Below, one piece after another: positions 57,302-64,000 of a stretch of DNA of 64,000 nucleotides. The DNA is from Aphodomonas sp964553125 (GTDB taxonomy: Bacteria > Bacillota > Clostridia > Christensenellales > Aristaeellaceae): contig CAZKJW010000003.1 in NCBI GenBank assembly GCA_964553125.1, forward strand, positions 1 to 64,000, in the 5' to 3' direction. The notes below the pieces were generated by a model, which was given only the letters and a program-made list of their open reading frames with translations, made no database searches and was not told where the DNA came from. How positions within the stretch are numbered: the first letter of the stretch is position 1; each line of letters starts with the position of its first letter. The position numbers and the translations under genes were made by a program.

Positions 57302-58367
57302 CCGATTCCGCGTGATGATTTTCGGGCAGTCGCATTCGCCGTCAATCGGCGCAGCGATTGAAGGACTTCCTGCCGGGTTCGTGCCGGATTGGCAGCGTGT
57401 GAACGCATTTATGGCGCGCCGCGCGCCGGCGGGAAAGAGCACGTCCACTGCGCGCCGGGAGACAGATGCGTTTGAGATTCTTTCCGGATTGAACGAGCGC
57501 GGCGAAACGTGCGGCGCGCCGCTTGCAATCCGCATTCAGAACACGGACGCACGCTCACAGGATTACGAAAAGCTGCGCGATGTGCCGCGGCCCGGCCATG
57601 CGGACTTTCCGGCGTATGTCAAGTTCTGCGGCGCAAACGACATCCGCGGCGGAGGGCAATTCTCGGGCAGGCTGACAGCGCCGCTGTGCTTTGCGGGCGC
57701 GCTGGCAATGCAGCTGCTGGAAAAAACGGGAATCCGCGTGCGGGCGCGTGTCAGCCGGATTGCGCAGATTTCCGATGCGCCGCTTGATTTTGCGCGACCG
57801 GATATGGACGCGATTTCACAGGATGAAATCTGCGTCGTGGATGGGCAGGCGGGAGAACGGATGCGCTGCGCGATTCTGCAGGCGCAGGAAAGCGGCGATT
57901 CGGTCGGCGGTGTAATCGAGTGCTTCGTCGTCGGCATTCCGGCGGGGCTGGGCGAGCCGATGTTCGAGGGCGTGGAAAACCGGGTTGCGCGCGCGGTTTT
58001 CGGAATTCCGGGCGTGCGCGGCGTAGAGTTTGGCGCGGGATTTGCCGCGGCAGAGATGTTCGGCAGCGAGCACAATGACGCTTATCGCGTCAGCGATGGA
58101 AAAATCATTGCCGAAACAAACCGTCATGGCGGCGTGCTCGGCGGAATCACAACCGGTATGCCGCTGGTGGTGCGCGCGGCGCTGAAACCGACTGCTTCCA
58201 TTGCGAAGGAGCAGCCGTCGGTTTCTCTTTCTCGGAAAGAAAACGAAACGCTGAGCGTTTCCGGCAGGCACGATCCGTGCATTGTGCCGCGCGCCGTCCC
58301 GTGTGTTGAGGCGGCTGTGGCCATTGCGCTTTGCGATATGATCTTGGAGCAGAATGGGGGAATATAA
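57282..58367 (+). CDS. aroC: chorismate synthase
   Basis: FMN-dependent conversion of EPSP to chorismate. The 361-residue protein starts NLIGNRFRVMIFGQSHSPSI, the family N-terminal signature, and shows GRLTAPLCFAGALAMQLL, ESGDSVGGVIECFVVGIP, FGSEHNDAY, NRHGGVLGGITTGMPLVV and RHDPCIVPRAVPCVEAAVA. The start is GTG 57282: AGGAGG (57268-57273) is 8 nt upstream, whereas TTG 57276 would be only 2 nt away. It overlaps aroA by 20 bp. Confidence 0.96.
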   Translation: MSNLIGNRFRVMIFGQSHSPSIGAAIEGLPAGFVPDWQRVNAFMARRAPAGKSTSTARRETDAFEILSGLNERGETCGAPLAIRIQNTDARSQDYEKLRDVPRPGHADFPAYVKFCGANDIRGGGQFSGRLTAPLCFAGALAMQLLEKTGIRVRARVSRIAQISDAPLDFARPDMDAISQDEICVVDGQAGERMRCAILQAQESGDSVGGVIECFVVGIPAGLGEPMFEGVENRVARAVFGIPGVRGVEFGAGFAAAEMFGSEHNDAYRVSDGKIIAETNRHGGVLGGITTGMPLVVRAALKPTASIAKEQPSVSLSRKENETLSVSGRHDPCIVPRAVPCVEAAVAIALCDMILEQNGGI

Positions 58368-59507
58368 ATGGAGCTGAATCAGATCAGGCAGAAAATTGAT
58401 GCGCTCGACGATGAAATTACACGCCTGTTTGTGGAGCGGATGCAAACTGTGGGAGAAGTTGCCGCGGCAAAGCAAGCGACCGGGAAGGCGATTCGCGACC
58501 GTGCGCGCGAGCGGAGCGTCGTGAACCGTGTTACGGCGCAGGCCGGGGATGAATACGCTCCTTATGTGAAGGATTTGTATAAGCTGATCTTTGAATTGAG
58601 CTGCGGCTATCAGTCTTCGCTGGCCGGCTATCGGTCAAGCTTAGGCGAGCGCCTGAACGACGCCTGCGCGCAGTATCTCGGCAAGAAACTGCCCAATCGT
58701 GCGCTGGTGGCCTGTCAGGGGACGGAGGGCGCGTATGCGCAGCAGGCGTGCGAGAAGCTGTTTGAGTATCCGGACATTCTGTATTTCGATAGCTTCGACG
58801 GCGTATTCAACGCGGTGGAGCGCGGCATGTGCGAATACGGCGTGCTGCCCATTGAAAACAGCACAGCCGGTTCCGTTACGCAAGTATATGACCTGATGGA
58901 GAAGCATTCCTTCCATATCGTTGGTGCGCGGAAGCTGCGCATCGATCATTGCCTGATGCGCAAAGCCAGCGCAAGCGGGCCGATTCGTGAAATCGTTTCG
59001 CACGAGCAGGCTCTTCGTCAGTGCAGCGAGTATCTTCAGGCGCACCCGGAATACCGCGCCGTCGCAATGGAAAACACGGCTGTAGCCGCTGAGTTTGCTG
59101 CGGCGACCGAACGCGACGATGTGGCGGTCATCGCTTCAAAGGCGTGCGCCGGGCTTTACAATCTTGAAATTGTGGATGAATCCGTTAGCAATGCGCAAAG
59201 CAATTATACGCGGTTTATCTGCATTTCGCGCAATTTGGAAGTGTATCCGGGCGCGCGCAAAATCTCCATCACGTGCAGCCTTCCGCATGAAGCGGGCACG
59301 CTCAACGCGATCATCTCGCGGCTTGCCATTGCGGGAATCAATCTGTGCAAGCTGGAAAGCCGACCGATTCCCGGTCGCGAGTTTGAGTTCCGCTTCTTCT
59401 TTGACATGGAGGCCGATCTGCACGACGCTGAAGTAGTGAAGCTGATCTGTGAACTGGAAGCGCGCACGGAACGCTTCGTTTTCCTTGGCGCGTACGAGGA
59501 GAGATAA
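58368..59507 (+). CDS. pheA: bifunctional chorismate mutase/prephenate dehydratase (P-protein)
   Basis: Converts chorismate to prephenate and on to phenylpyruvate. The 379-residue protein has an AroQ-type chorismate mutase (residues 1-85: IRQKIDALDDEITRLFVERM, EVAAAKQATGKAI), a prephenate dehydratase (about 105-290: GTEGAYAQQACEKLF, GVLPIENSTAGSV, SNYTRFICISR with the catalytic TRF) and a C-terminal ACT domain (about 300-379: HEAGTLNAIISRLAIAGINL, KLESRPIPGREFEF) that should bind phenylalanine. The single mutase in the operon also supplies TyrA with prephenate. ATG follows the aroC stop directly. Confidence 0.96.
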   Translation: MELNQIRQKIDALDDEITRLFVERMQTVGEVAAAKQATGKAIRDRARERSVVNRVTAQAGDEYAPYVKDLYKLIFELSCGYQSSLAGYRSSLGERLNDACAQYLGKKLPNRALVACQGTEGAYAQQACEKLFEYPDILYFDSFDGVFNAVERGMCEYGVLPIENSTAGSVTQVYDLMEKHSFHIVGARKLRIDHCLMRKASASGPIREIVSHEQALRQCSEYLQAHPEYRAVAMENTAVAAEFAAATERDDVAVIASKACAGLYNLEIVDESVSNAQSNYTRFICISRNLEVYPGARKISITCSLPHEAGTLNAIISRLAIAGINLCKLESRPIPGREFEFRFFFDMEADLHDAEVVKLICELEARTERFVFLGAYEER

Positions 59508-59509
59508 GC

Positions 59510-60751
59510 ATGCGATACGCGCTCATTGGCGAGAAGCTCGGGCATAGCTATTCGCCGCAGATTCACGCGCTGCTGGGAAACGCAGAATATGAGCTGAAGG
59601 AAATTGCGCCTGAGAACCTGCCTGCTTTTTTGCGGGAAAAGCAATTCTGCGGGCTGAACGTAACGATTCCCTATAAGCGCGACGTGGTGCCTTTCTGCGA
59701 TGAGCTGTCCGATACCGCGCGCGAAACGGGCTGCGTGAACACGCTTGTCGTTCGCAAGGACGGCACGCTTTACGGCCACAACACGGACATTGGCGGCTTC
59801 ATTCAAATGCTGCGTAGCGCCGAAATTGATCCTTGTGGAAAGAAAGCGGTCATTCTCGGCAGTGGCGGCACGAGTCTGACGGCTTCATCGGCGCTCAAGC
59901 GCCTGAATGCCGCGGAAATTCATGTCGTCTCGCGCAGCGGAGCGCTGAACTACGGCAAGCTTGCGGCGCTTCACGGAGATGCGCAGATCATTGTCAATGC
60001 GTCGCCGGCGGGCATGTATCCGAATAACGGCGAGTGTCTGGTGAATCTGGCTGATTTTCCGGCGCTTGAGGGCGTCGCGGATGTGGTTTACAACCCCGAA
60101 AAAACAGCGCTGATTTTGCAGGCAGAGGCGCGCGGTGTTCCGTGCGTTTCGGGGCTGGAAATGCTTGCAGCACAGGCGAGAGAGGCAGAGGAAGCCTTTA
60201 TGGGGCGGGAAATCCCGCCCGAAATCGACCGTACTGTTGTTGGCGAGATCAAGTTTTCCACACTGAACCTGATCCTAGTCGGGATGCCTGGATGCGGAAA
60301 AAGCAGCCTTGGCCGGCTGACCGCGAAGCGGCTCGGCCGTCGGTTTATCGACCTTGACCAAGAAATCGCGCTGCGTGCGGGCAAATCCATCCCGGAGATT
60401 TTTCAAACCGATGGGGAAGCGCGCTTTCGCGAAATGGAGACGCAAGCAATGCAGGCGTTTGGAAAGCTCAGCGGCGCTGTCATTGCAACGGGCGGCGGCG
60501 CCATTCTGCGCGATGAGAACGTGCGGGCGATGCGGCAGAACGGGCGGGTTTGCTTCGTGCGCCGCGCGCTCGAAGCGCTGCCGCGAGACGGGAGGCCACT
60601 TTCGGCTTCGGAAAGCGCTGTGGAGCGGCTCTGGCGGGAACGCCGTGAAAAATACTTGGCGGCATCCGATTTTACAATTGAAAACAATGACGCGCTGCAA
60701 GCCGTCGCGCAGCGCATTGCGGAGGGATTCTATGAAGCTGCTCATCATTAA
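59510..60751 (+). CDS. aroE-aroK: shikimate dehydrogenase/shikimate kinase fusion
   Basis: The 413-residue protein fuses two pathway steps. Residues 1-250 are shikimate dehydrogenase: ALIGEKLGHSYSPQIHALLG, NVTIPYKRDVVPFCD with the catalytic Lys, GCVNTLVVRKDG, GHNTDIGGFIQML and the NADP loop LGSGGTSLTASSA. After a short linker, residues 262-413 are shikimate kinase: Walker A VGMPGCGKSSLGRL, FIDLDQEIALRAG, EARFREMETQAM, ATGGGAILRDEN and the lid arginine in LPRDGRPL. No stop or internal ribosome site separates them. In most bacteria these are two genes; the order E then K here matches neighbouring genes in other Clostridia. aroQ starts inside its 3' end (20-bp overlap). Confidence 0.94.
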   Translation: MRYALIGEKLGHSYSPQIHALLGNAEYELKEIAPENLPAFLREKQFCGLNVTIPYKRDVVPFCDELSDTARETGCVNTLVVRKDGTLYGHNTDIGGFIQMLRSAEIDPCGKKAVILGSGGTSLTASSALKRLNAAEIHVVSRSGALNYGKLAALHGDAQIIVNASPAGMYPNNGECLVNLADFPALEGVADVVYNPEKTALILQAEARGVPCVSGLEMLAAQAREAEEAFMGREIPPEIDRTVVGEIKFSTLNLILVGMPGCGKSSLGRLTAKRLGRRFIDLDQEIALRAGKSIPEIFQTDGEARFREMETQAMQAFGKLSGAVIATGGGAILRDENVRAMRQNGRVCFVRRALEALPRDGRPLSASESAVERLWRERREKYLAASDFTIENNDALQAVAQRIAEGFYEAAHH

Positions 60752-61181
60752 CGGGCCGAACCTGAACATGCTCGGCATTCGCGAAAAGCACCTGTACGGC
60801 GCGCAAAGCTACGAAGCGCTGTGCGATGAACTGCACACCCATGCGCGGCGTTTGAACGTGGAGCTGGAGATTTTCCAGTCCAATCATGAGGGCGCAATTG
60901 TTGACCGGATTCAGGAGGCGTACCAGCAGGTTGATGGAATCGTGATCAATCCGGCTGCTTATACGCACACAAGCGTTGCGATTCTCGATGCGCTGAAAGC
61001 GGTCAGCATCCCTGCATGCGAGGTGCATCTCACGGATGTGAACGCGCGTGAAGAATTCCGGAAGATTTCCTATGTCCGGCTTGCGTGCGAAAAGACATTT
61101 TCCGGCTATGGCTTTGACGGCTATTGCATGGCCATGGAGTATCTCGTGAAGAAATACGGCGCTTCCGCTGTGAGGGAATGA
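60732..61181 (+). CDS. aroQ: 3-dehydroquinate dehydratase, type II
   Basis: Dehydrates 3-dehydroquinate to 3-dehydroshikimate. The 149-residue flavodoxin-fold enzyme has LIINGPNLNMLGIREKHLYG with the active-site Tyr, FQSNHEGAIVDRIQEAY, GIVINPAAYTHTSVAILDAL and VHLTDVNAREEFRKIS. GGAGG precedes the ATG, which lies in the end of the aroE-aroK gene; a frame open to 60354 is a shadow of that gene. Last gene of the operon, followed by a terminator. Confidence 0.96.
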   Translation: MKLLIINGPNLNMLGIREKHLYGAQSYEALCDELHTHARRLNVELEIFQSNHEGAIVDRIQEAYQQVDGIVINPAAYTHTSVAILDALKAVSIPACEVHLTDVNAREEFRKISYVRLACEKTFSGYGFDGYCMAMEYLVKKYGASAVRE

Positions 61182-61197
61182 AAACAATGTTATAAAG

Positions 61198-61227
61198 AAA
61201 AACCCGCCTTTTCAGGCGGGTTATCTT
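61198..61227. terminator. bidirectional terminator between the aro operon and rpmF
   Basis: AACCCGCC pairs with GGCGGGTT over a 6-nt loop. On the minus strand it is followed by TTTTTCTTT; on the plus strand by ATCTTT, a poorer tail. Confidence 0.8.
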
Positions 61228-61235
61228 TATGAAAC

Positions 61236-61436
61236 TCAGGCGTCTTTCTTCTTGCCATCCTCGCTGATGCCAAGGACGTCGCGGCCGTCATAATAACCGC
61301 AATTCTTGCAAACACGGTGGGCGAGCTTCATCTTCTGGCAGCGCGGGCACTTGACGATGCTGGGAGCGCTGATTTTCCAGTTTGCACGACGGGCATGCTT
61401 TCTCGCTTTCGAAATTTTTCCTTTCGGAAGAGCCAT
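61236..61436 (-). CDS. rpmF: 50S ribosomal protein L32
   Basis: The 66-residue basic protein is the zinc-binding form of bL32: MALPKGKISKARKHARRANW, then CPRCQKMKLAHRVCKNCGYY with four metal cysteines. The acidic C-terminus (SEDGKKKDA) is a short extension. It begins 2 nt after the stop of the DUF177 gene; this yceD-rpmF pairing is widespread. Confidence 0.97.
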   Translation of the reverse strand: MALPKGKISKARKHARRANWKISAPSIVKCPRCQKMKLAHRVCKNCGYYDGRDVLGISEDGKKKDA

Positions 61437-61438
61437 AG

Positions 61439-61951
61439 TTACACCTCGCTTTCATCCTCGGTCATCAACTGTTGCAATACCGCAAACGGGTTTTCCTTTC
61501 CGGAATCCTGGCGGCATGAACACGATGTCACATTTCGGTCCGCCCCGCAGACGGGGCAGAGGCCCTTGCAATCCGGGCGGCAACGCCACTGCATCGGCAG
61601 AGCGAGAACAGCCGCGTCGGTCGCCATGTCCGATAAATCCACCGTCTTGCCTTCGTAAAGGTAAAGGTCTGGGTTATCGGGATTTGGCGCAAGCGCGAAT
61701 ACCGCATCAAAAGCGGTTTTCATCGCTTTGGAGGCTTCCTTGAGACAGAACGCGCAGCGCGCGCTCGCCTGAAATTCCATCTCACCGTAGACGTGAACCG
61801 TTTCTCCAACCGCCTGAAACCGGCCTACAAGATGCGCCGGGGTGGGGAAGGCGACAGGATCGCCCAGAAGCGAAGCTTCGGGAAGCTCAACATCCGCGCT
61901 GAAGGGGAACTCCTCGCCCTCAAACATGAGAGCCTTGGAAACATCTAACAT
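61439..61951 (-). CDS. DUF177/YceD family protein
   Basis: The 170-residue member of the YceD family has two Cys pairs: ARCAFCLKEAS, and LCPVCGADRN with CSC near the C-terminus. The conserved CxGLCPxCG-type core appears as DCKGLCPVCGAD. Family members are linked to 23S rRNA accumulation or ribosome assembly in bacteria and plastids, fitting the location next to rpmF. Length is normal. It has its own consensus promoter. Confidence 0.9.
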   Translation of the reverse strand: MLDVSKALMFEGEEFPFSADVELPEASLLGDPVAFPTPAHLVGRFQAVGETVHVYGEMEFQASARCAFCLKEASKAMKTAFDAVFALAPNPDNPDLYLYEGKTVDLSDMATDAAVLALPMQWRCRPDCKGLCPVCGADRNVTSCSCRQDSGKENPFAVLQQLMTEDESEV

Positions 61952-61980
61952 TACAATTCCTCTTATGCGAACCGCGTTAT

Positions 61981-62009
61981 ATTGTATCTCACGGACGCAA
62001 CTTTGTCAA
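61981..62009 (-). promoter_or_regulatory. promoter of DUF177-rpmF
   Basis: On the minus strand -35 TTGACA (62004-62009), exactly 17 nt, -10 TACAAT (61981-61986). Confidence 0.83.
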
Positions 62010-62017
62010 GATATATT

Positions 62018-63214
62018 TTACAGTGCAGAAACGATTTCCAGCGTGTCGCGGGCAATGGCGAGTTCTTCGTTGGTCGGAACGACAAGAACCTTCACCTTGC
62101 TGTCATCCGTGCTGATCACAGTCTCGTTCGCGATGTTGCGCGCGTCGTCCAGCTTGATGCCAAGCCAGTCGCAATCGGTCAGCACGTACTTTCGCGCATC
62201 CGCGCTGTTTTCGCCGATGCCGGCAGTGAAGACCACAACGTCGAGGCCGTTCATGGCGGCGGCGTATGCGCCGATGTACTTGCGGATGCGGTAGCTCCAC
62301 ACTTCGGCGGTGCGCAGACCGCGCTCATCGCCAGCCTTAGCGGCGTTGTTGATGTCGCGCCAGTCGTTGGACAGTCCGCCGGACAGACCGACGAAGCCGC
62401 TCTTTTTGTTGAGCGCCGTCACGACGTCGCTGGCCGACATGTTTTCACGCTCGGCGATGAAGCCGATCACGGCGGGGTCGAGATCGCCGGAACGGGTGCC
62501 CATCAGCAGACCCTCAAGAGGCGTGAGCCCCATCGACGTATCAACGCACTTGCCGTTAACCACGGCGCTCATCGAAGAACCGTTGCCCAGGTGGCAAACG
62601 ACCATCTTCAGGTCGTCGCGGCCGAGCATCTTGGCCACTTCCGCCGAAACGAAACGGTGGCTCGTGCCGTGGAAGCCATAGCGGCGAACCTTCAGGTCTT
62701 CGTAGTATTTGTAGTCAACGCCGTACAGATACGCCTTGCGGGGCATCGTCTGATGGAAGGCAGTGTCAAACACGGCGACCATCGGTACGTCGGGCATGAT
62801 TTCGCGGCAGGCGAGAATGCCGGTGAGGTTGGCGGGATTGTGAAGCGGGCCGAGGGGGATGTTGTCCTCGATTGCCTTGAGAACGGGCGCTTCGATCAAA
62901 ACAGACTCGGTGAAATCCGCGCCGCCGTGCAGCACGCGATGGCCGACGGCTCCGATGGAGCTCATATCCGAAATCGCGCCGTGCTCGGGATCGGTCAGTT
63001 CTTTAATGACCAGCTCAAAGGCTTCTTTGTGATCCTTCAGCTCTTTGCGCAGCGTGAATTTCTTTCCGCCGACCGTCTGCGAAAAATTGTCATCCTCAAA
63101 GCCGGTAAAGCCAATGCGCTCGACAAGGCCCTTTGCCAGCAGGTTTTCGTTGTCCATGTCGATCAGCTGATATTTCAGCGACGAGCTGCCAGCGTTGATA
63201 ACCAGAATATTCAT
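62018..63214 (-). CDS. ackA: acetate kinase
   Basis: Makes ATP and acetate from acetyl phosphate, the last step of acetogenic fermentation. The 398-residue ASKHA-fold enzyme shows NILVINAGSSSLKYQLIDMD, HRVLHGGADFTESV, ACREIMPDVPMVAVFDTAFH, RRYGFHGTSHRFVSAEVAKM, VCHLGNGSSMSAVVNGKCVD, DTSMGLTPLEGLLMGTRSGD and FTAGIGENSADARKYVL. Length is normal. It follows pta by 85 nt on the same strand. Confidence 0.97.
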   Translation of the reverse strand: MNILVINAGSSSLKYQLIDMDNENLLAKGLVERIGFTGFEDDNFSQTVGGKKFTLRKELKDHKEAFELVIKELTDPEHGAISDMSSIGAVGHRVLHGGADFTESVLIEAPVLKAIEDNIPLGPLHNPANLTGILACREIMPDVPMVAVFDTAFHQTMPRKAYLYGVDYKYYEDLKVRRYGFHGTSHRFVSAEVAKMLGRDDLKMVVCHLGNGSSMSAVVNGKCVDTSMGLTPLEGLLMGTRSGDLDPAVIGFIAERENMSASDVVTALNKKSGFVGLSGGLSNDWRDINNAAKAGDERGLRTAEVWSYRIRKYIGAYAAAMNGLDVVVFTAGIGENSADARKYVLTDCDWLGIKLDDARNIANETVISTDDSKVKVLVVPTNEELAIARDTLEIVSAL

Positions 63215-63299
63215 GATGTTTCCTCCTTGGGGGTTGTGTATTGCGGCGCGCAGGGACGGTTTATAATCTGCCGCGCCCTGCGCGGCGAAAAGACGTTTC

Positions 63300-64000
63300 T
63301 CAGCCCGCGGCGTTCACTGCCACGACAGCCACGACGTCCACCACGTCCTGCACGGAGCAGCCGCGGGAGAGGTCGTTCACGGGCTTGGCAAGACCCTGAA
63401 TGATCGGGCCGATCGCCGAAGCGCCGCCGAAGCGCTGCACGAGCTTATAGCCGATATTGCCGGCCTGCAGGTCGGGGAAGATGAGCACGTTGGCATGACC
63501 GGCCACTTCGCTGCCCGGCGCTTTCAGCGCGCCAACGGAGGGAACCAGCGCGGCGTCCGCCTGAAGCTCGCCGTCCACGTTCAGCTCGGGAGCCAGCTCA
63601 TGAACCTTCGCAGTGGCTTCCTGCACCTTCGTCACGTTGTCATGCTTGGCGCTGCCCTTGGTGGAGAAGGAGAGCATCGCAACGCGCGGATCCATGCCGA
63701 GCAGTTTCTTCGCGGTGCCGGCGCTGGCGATTGCAATCGCAGCCAGCTCGTCCGACGTCGGGTTCGGAATCACGGCGCAGTCGCCGAAAACGAGCAGACC
63801 GTCGTCGCCATACTCGGTCTTGGGGCTTTCCATGACGAAGCAGGAGGAAACAACGGAGATGCCAGGCGCAGTCTTGATGATCTGCAGCGCCGGACGCAGG
63901 ACGTTTCCGGTGGAGTTGATGGCGCCGGCAACGAGGCCGTCAGCGTCGTCCATTTTCAGCATCATCGTGCCGAAGTAGAGGGTGTTCTTGGTCACGAGAT
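63300..64000 (-). CDS. pta: phosphate acetyltransferase, N-terminal part cut by window edge
   Basis: Interconverts acetyl-CoA and acetyl phosphate. The visible 233 residues are the C-terminal two thirds of the usual protein of about 330: LYFGTMMLKMDDADGLVAGA, NSTGNVLRPALQIIKTAPGI, VFGDCAVIPNPTSDELAAIA, MLSFSTKGSAKHDN, DGELQADAALVP, VAGHANVLIFPDLQAGNIGY and IGPIIQGLAKPVNDLSRGCS. The frame is still open at the window end, so the GTG seen at 63995 is not the start. It is upstream of ackA, probably in the same transcript. Confidence 0.95.
   Translation of the reverse strand, partial: LVTKNTLYFGTMMLKMDDADGLVAGAINSTGNVLRPALQIIKTAPGISVVSSCFVMESPKTEYGDDGLLVFGDCAVIPNPTSDELAAIAIASAGTAKKLLGMDPRVAMLSFSTKGSAKHDNVTKVQEATAKVHELAPELNVDGELQADAALVPSVGALKAPGSEVAGHANVLIFPDLQAGNIGYKLVQRFGGASAIGPIIQGLAKPVNDLSRGCSVQDVVDVVAVVAVNAAG

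Noticed and set aside
1..64000. CRISPR arrays, insertion sequences, prophage genes, tRNA genes or rRNA operons
   Set aside because: I looked for regularly spaced repeats, transposase or integrase motifs and tRNA-like TTCGAATC segments and saw none.

Overview
The window reads as a contiguous piece of a GC-rich member of the Bacillota, most likely an anaerobic and probably spore-forming Clostridia-type gut organism. The signs are strong AGGAGG ribosome sites with frequent TTG/GTG starts, TrmK, a YesM/YesN-type two-component pair, an LTA-synthase-like enzyme, CotF-like coat proteins, an oxygen-sensitive glycyl radical enzyme with its activase, and Pta-AckA fermentation genes. Three runs of exactly 100 N (9638-9737, 17995-18094, 46478-46577) show this is a scaffolded draft or metagenome assembly. 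I cannot place the organism more finely.

Layout. 1-7.3 kb: the 5' part of an rRNA uracil methyltransferase (minus strand), then a plus-strand core operon dgt-like, dnaG, rpoD, trmK, a Nif3-like gene and a zinc-ribbon coiled-coil gene, followed by RNase P RNA with its own promoter and terminator. 7.8-19.4 kb: mostly minus-strand accessory genes, namely an acetyltransferase, a CDF metal transporter, an LTA-synthase-like sulfatase, an HTH/superoxide-reductase-like regulator, a HAD phosphatase, a MATE exporter (plus strand), a phosphodiesterase-ACT fusion, a GT39-like membrane glycosyltransferase and a DUF2207 membrane protein. 19.4-27.8 kb: a carbohydrate locus with a GH78 rhamnosidase, a CUT1 ABC transporter (binding protein and two permeases) and YesN/YesM regulators. 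28-30.4 kb: a YjjI-family glycyl radical enzyme and YjjW activase. 30.4-36.1 kb: an alcohol dehydrogenase, a metallo-hydrolase, an acetyltransferase, MurJ and an EpsG-like polymerase, all minus strand. 36.2-43.2 kb: secA-prfB-DUF1461-tsaD, a lipoprotein and recX. 43.2-48.1 kb: two small coat-like proteins, an extended Lgt, a GH127-like protein and an aberrant GMP-synthetase paralogue. 48.2-52.9 kb: serC-serA, then a DUF1538 membrane protein paired with a tandem PII-like protein. 52.9-61.2 kb: a complete aromatic amino acid operon. 61.2 kb to the end: rpmF, DUF177, ackA and partial pta on the minus strand.

The most striking element is the leader of the aromatic operon (52933-53163). A consensus promoter is followed by a 30-codon open frame with a run of Tyr/Phe codons (YYYFYF), then by three RNA segments that can form mutually exclusive 13-bp pairings, the last overlapping a 12-bp intrinsic terminator just before aroF. 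This is the architecture of ribosome-mediated transcription attenuation, in a group where T-boxes or protein factors are the usual solution. The operon behind it encodes the pathway from DAHP to prephenate and on to phenylpyruvate and 4-hydroxyphenylpyruvate: aroF, tyrA, aroB, aroA, aroC, pheA, an aroE-aroK fusion and aroQ.

Other points of interest are a GMP-synthetase-like enzyme whose glutaminase domain has lost its catalytic residues, a YfcE phosphodiesterase fused to an ACT-type domain, a PII-like/DUF1538 pair, an Lgt with an extra membrane domain, and an LTA-synthase-like enzyme with an added beta-rich C-terminal domain.
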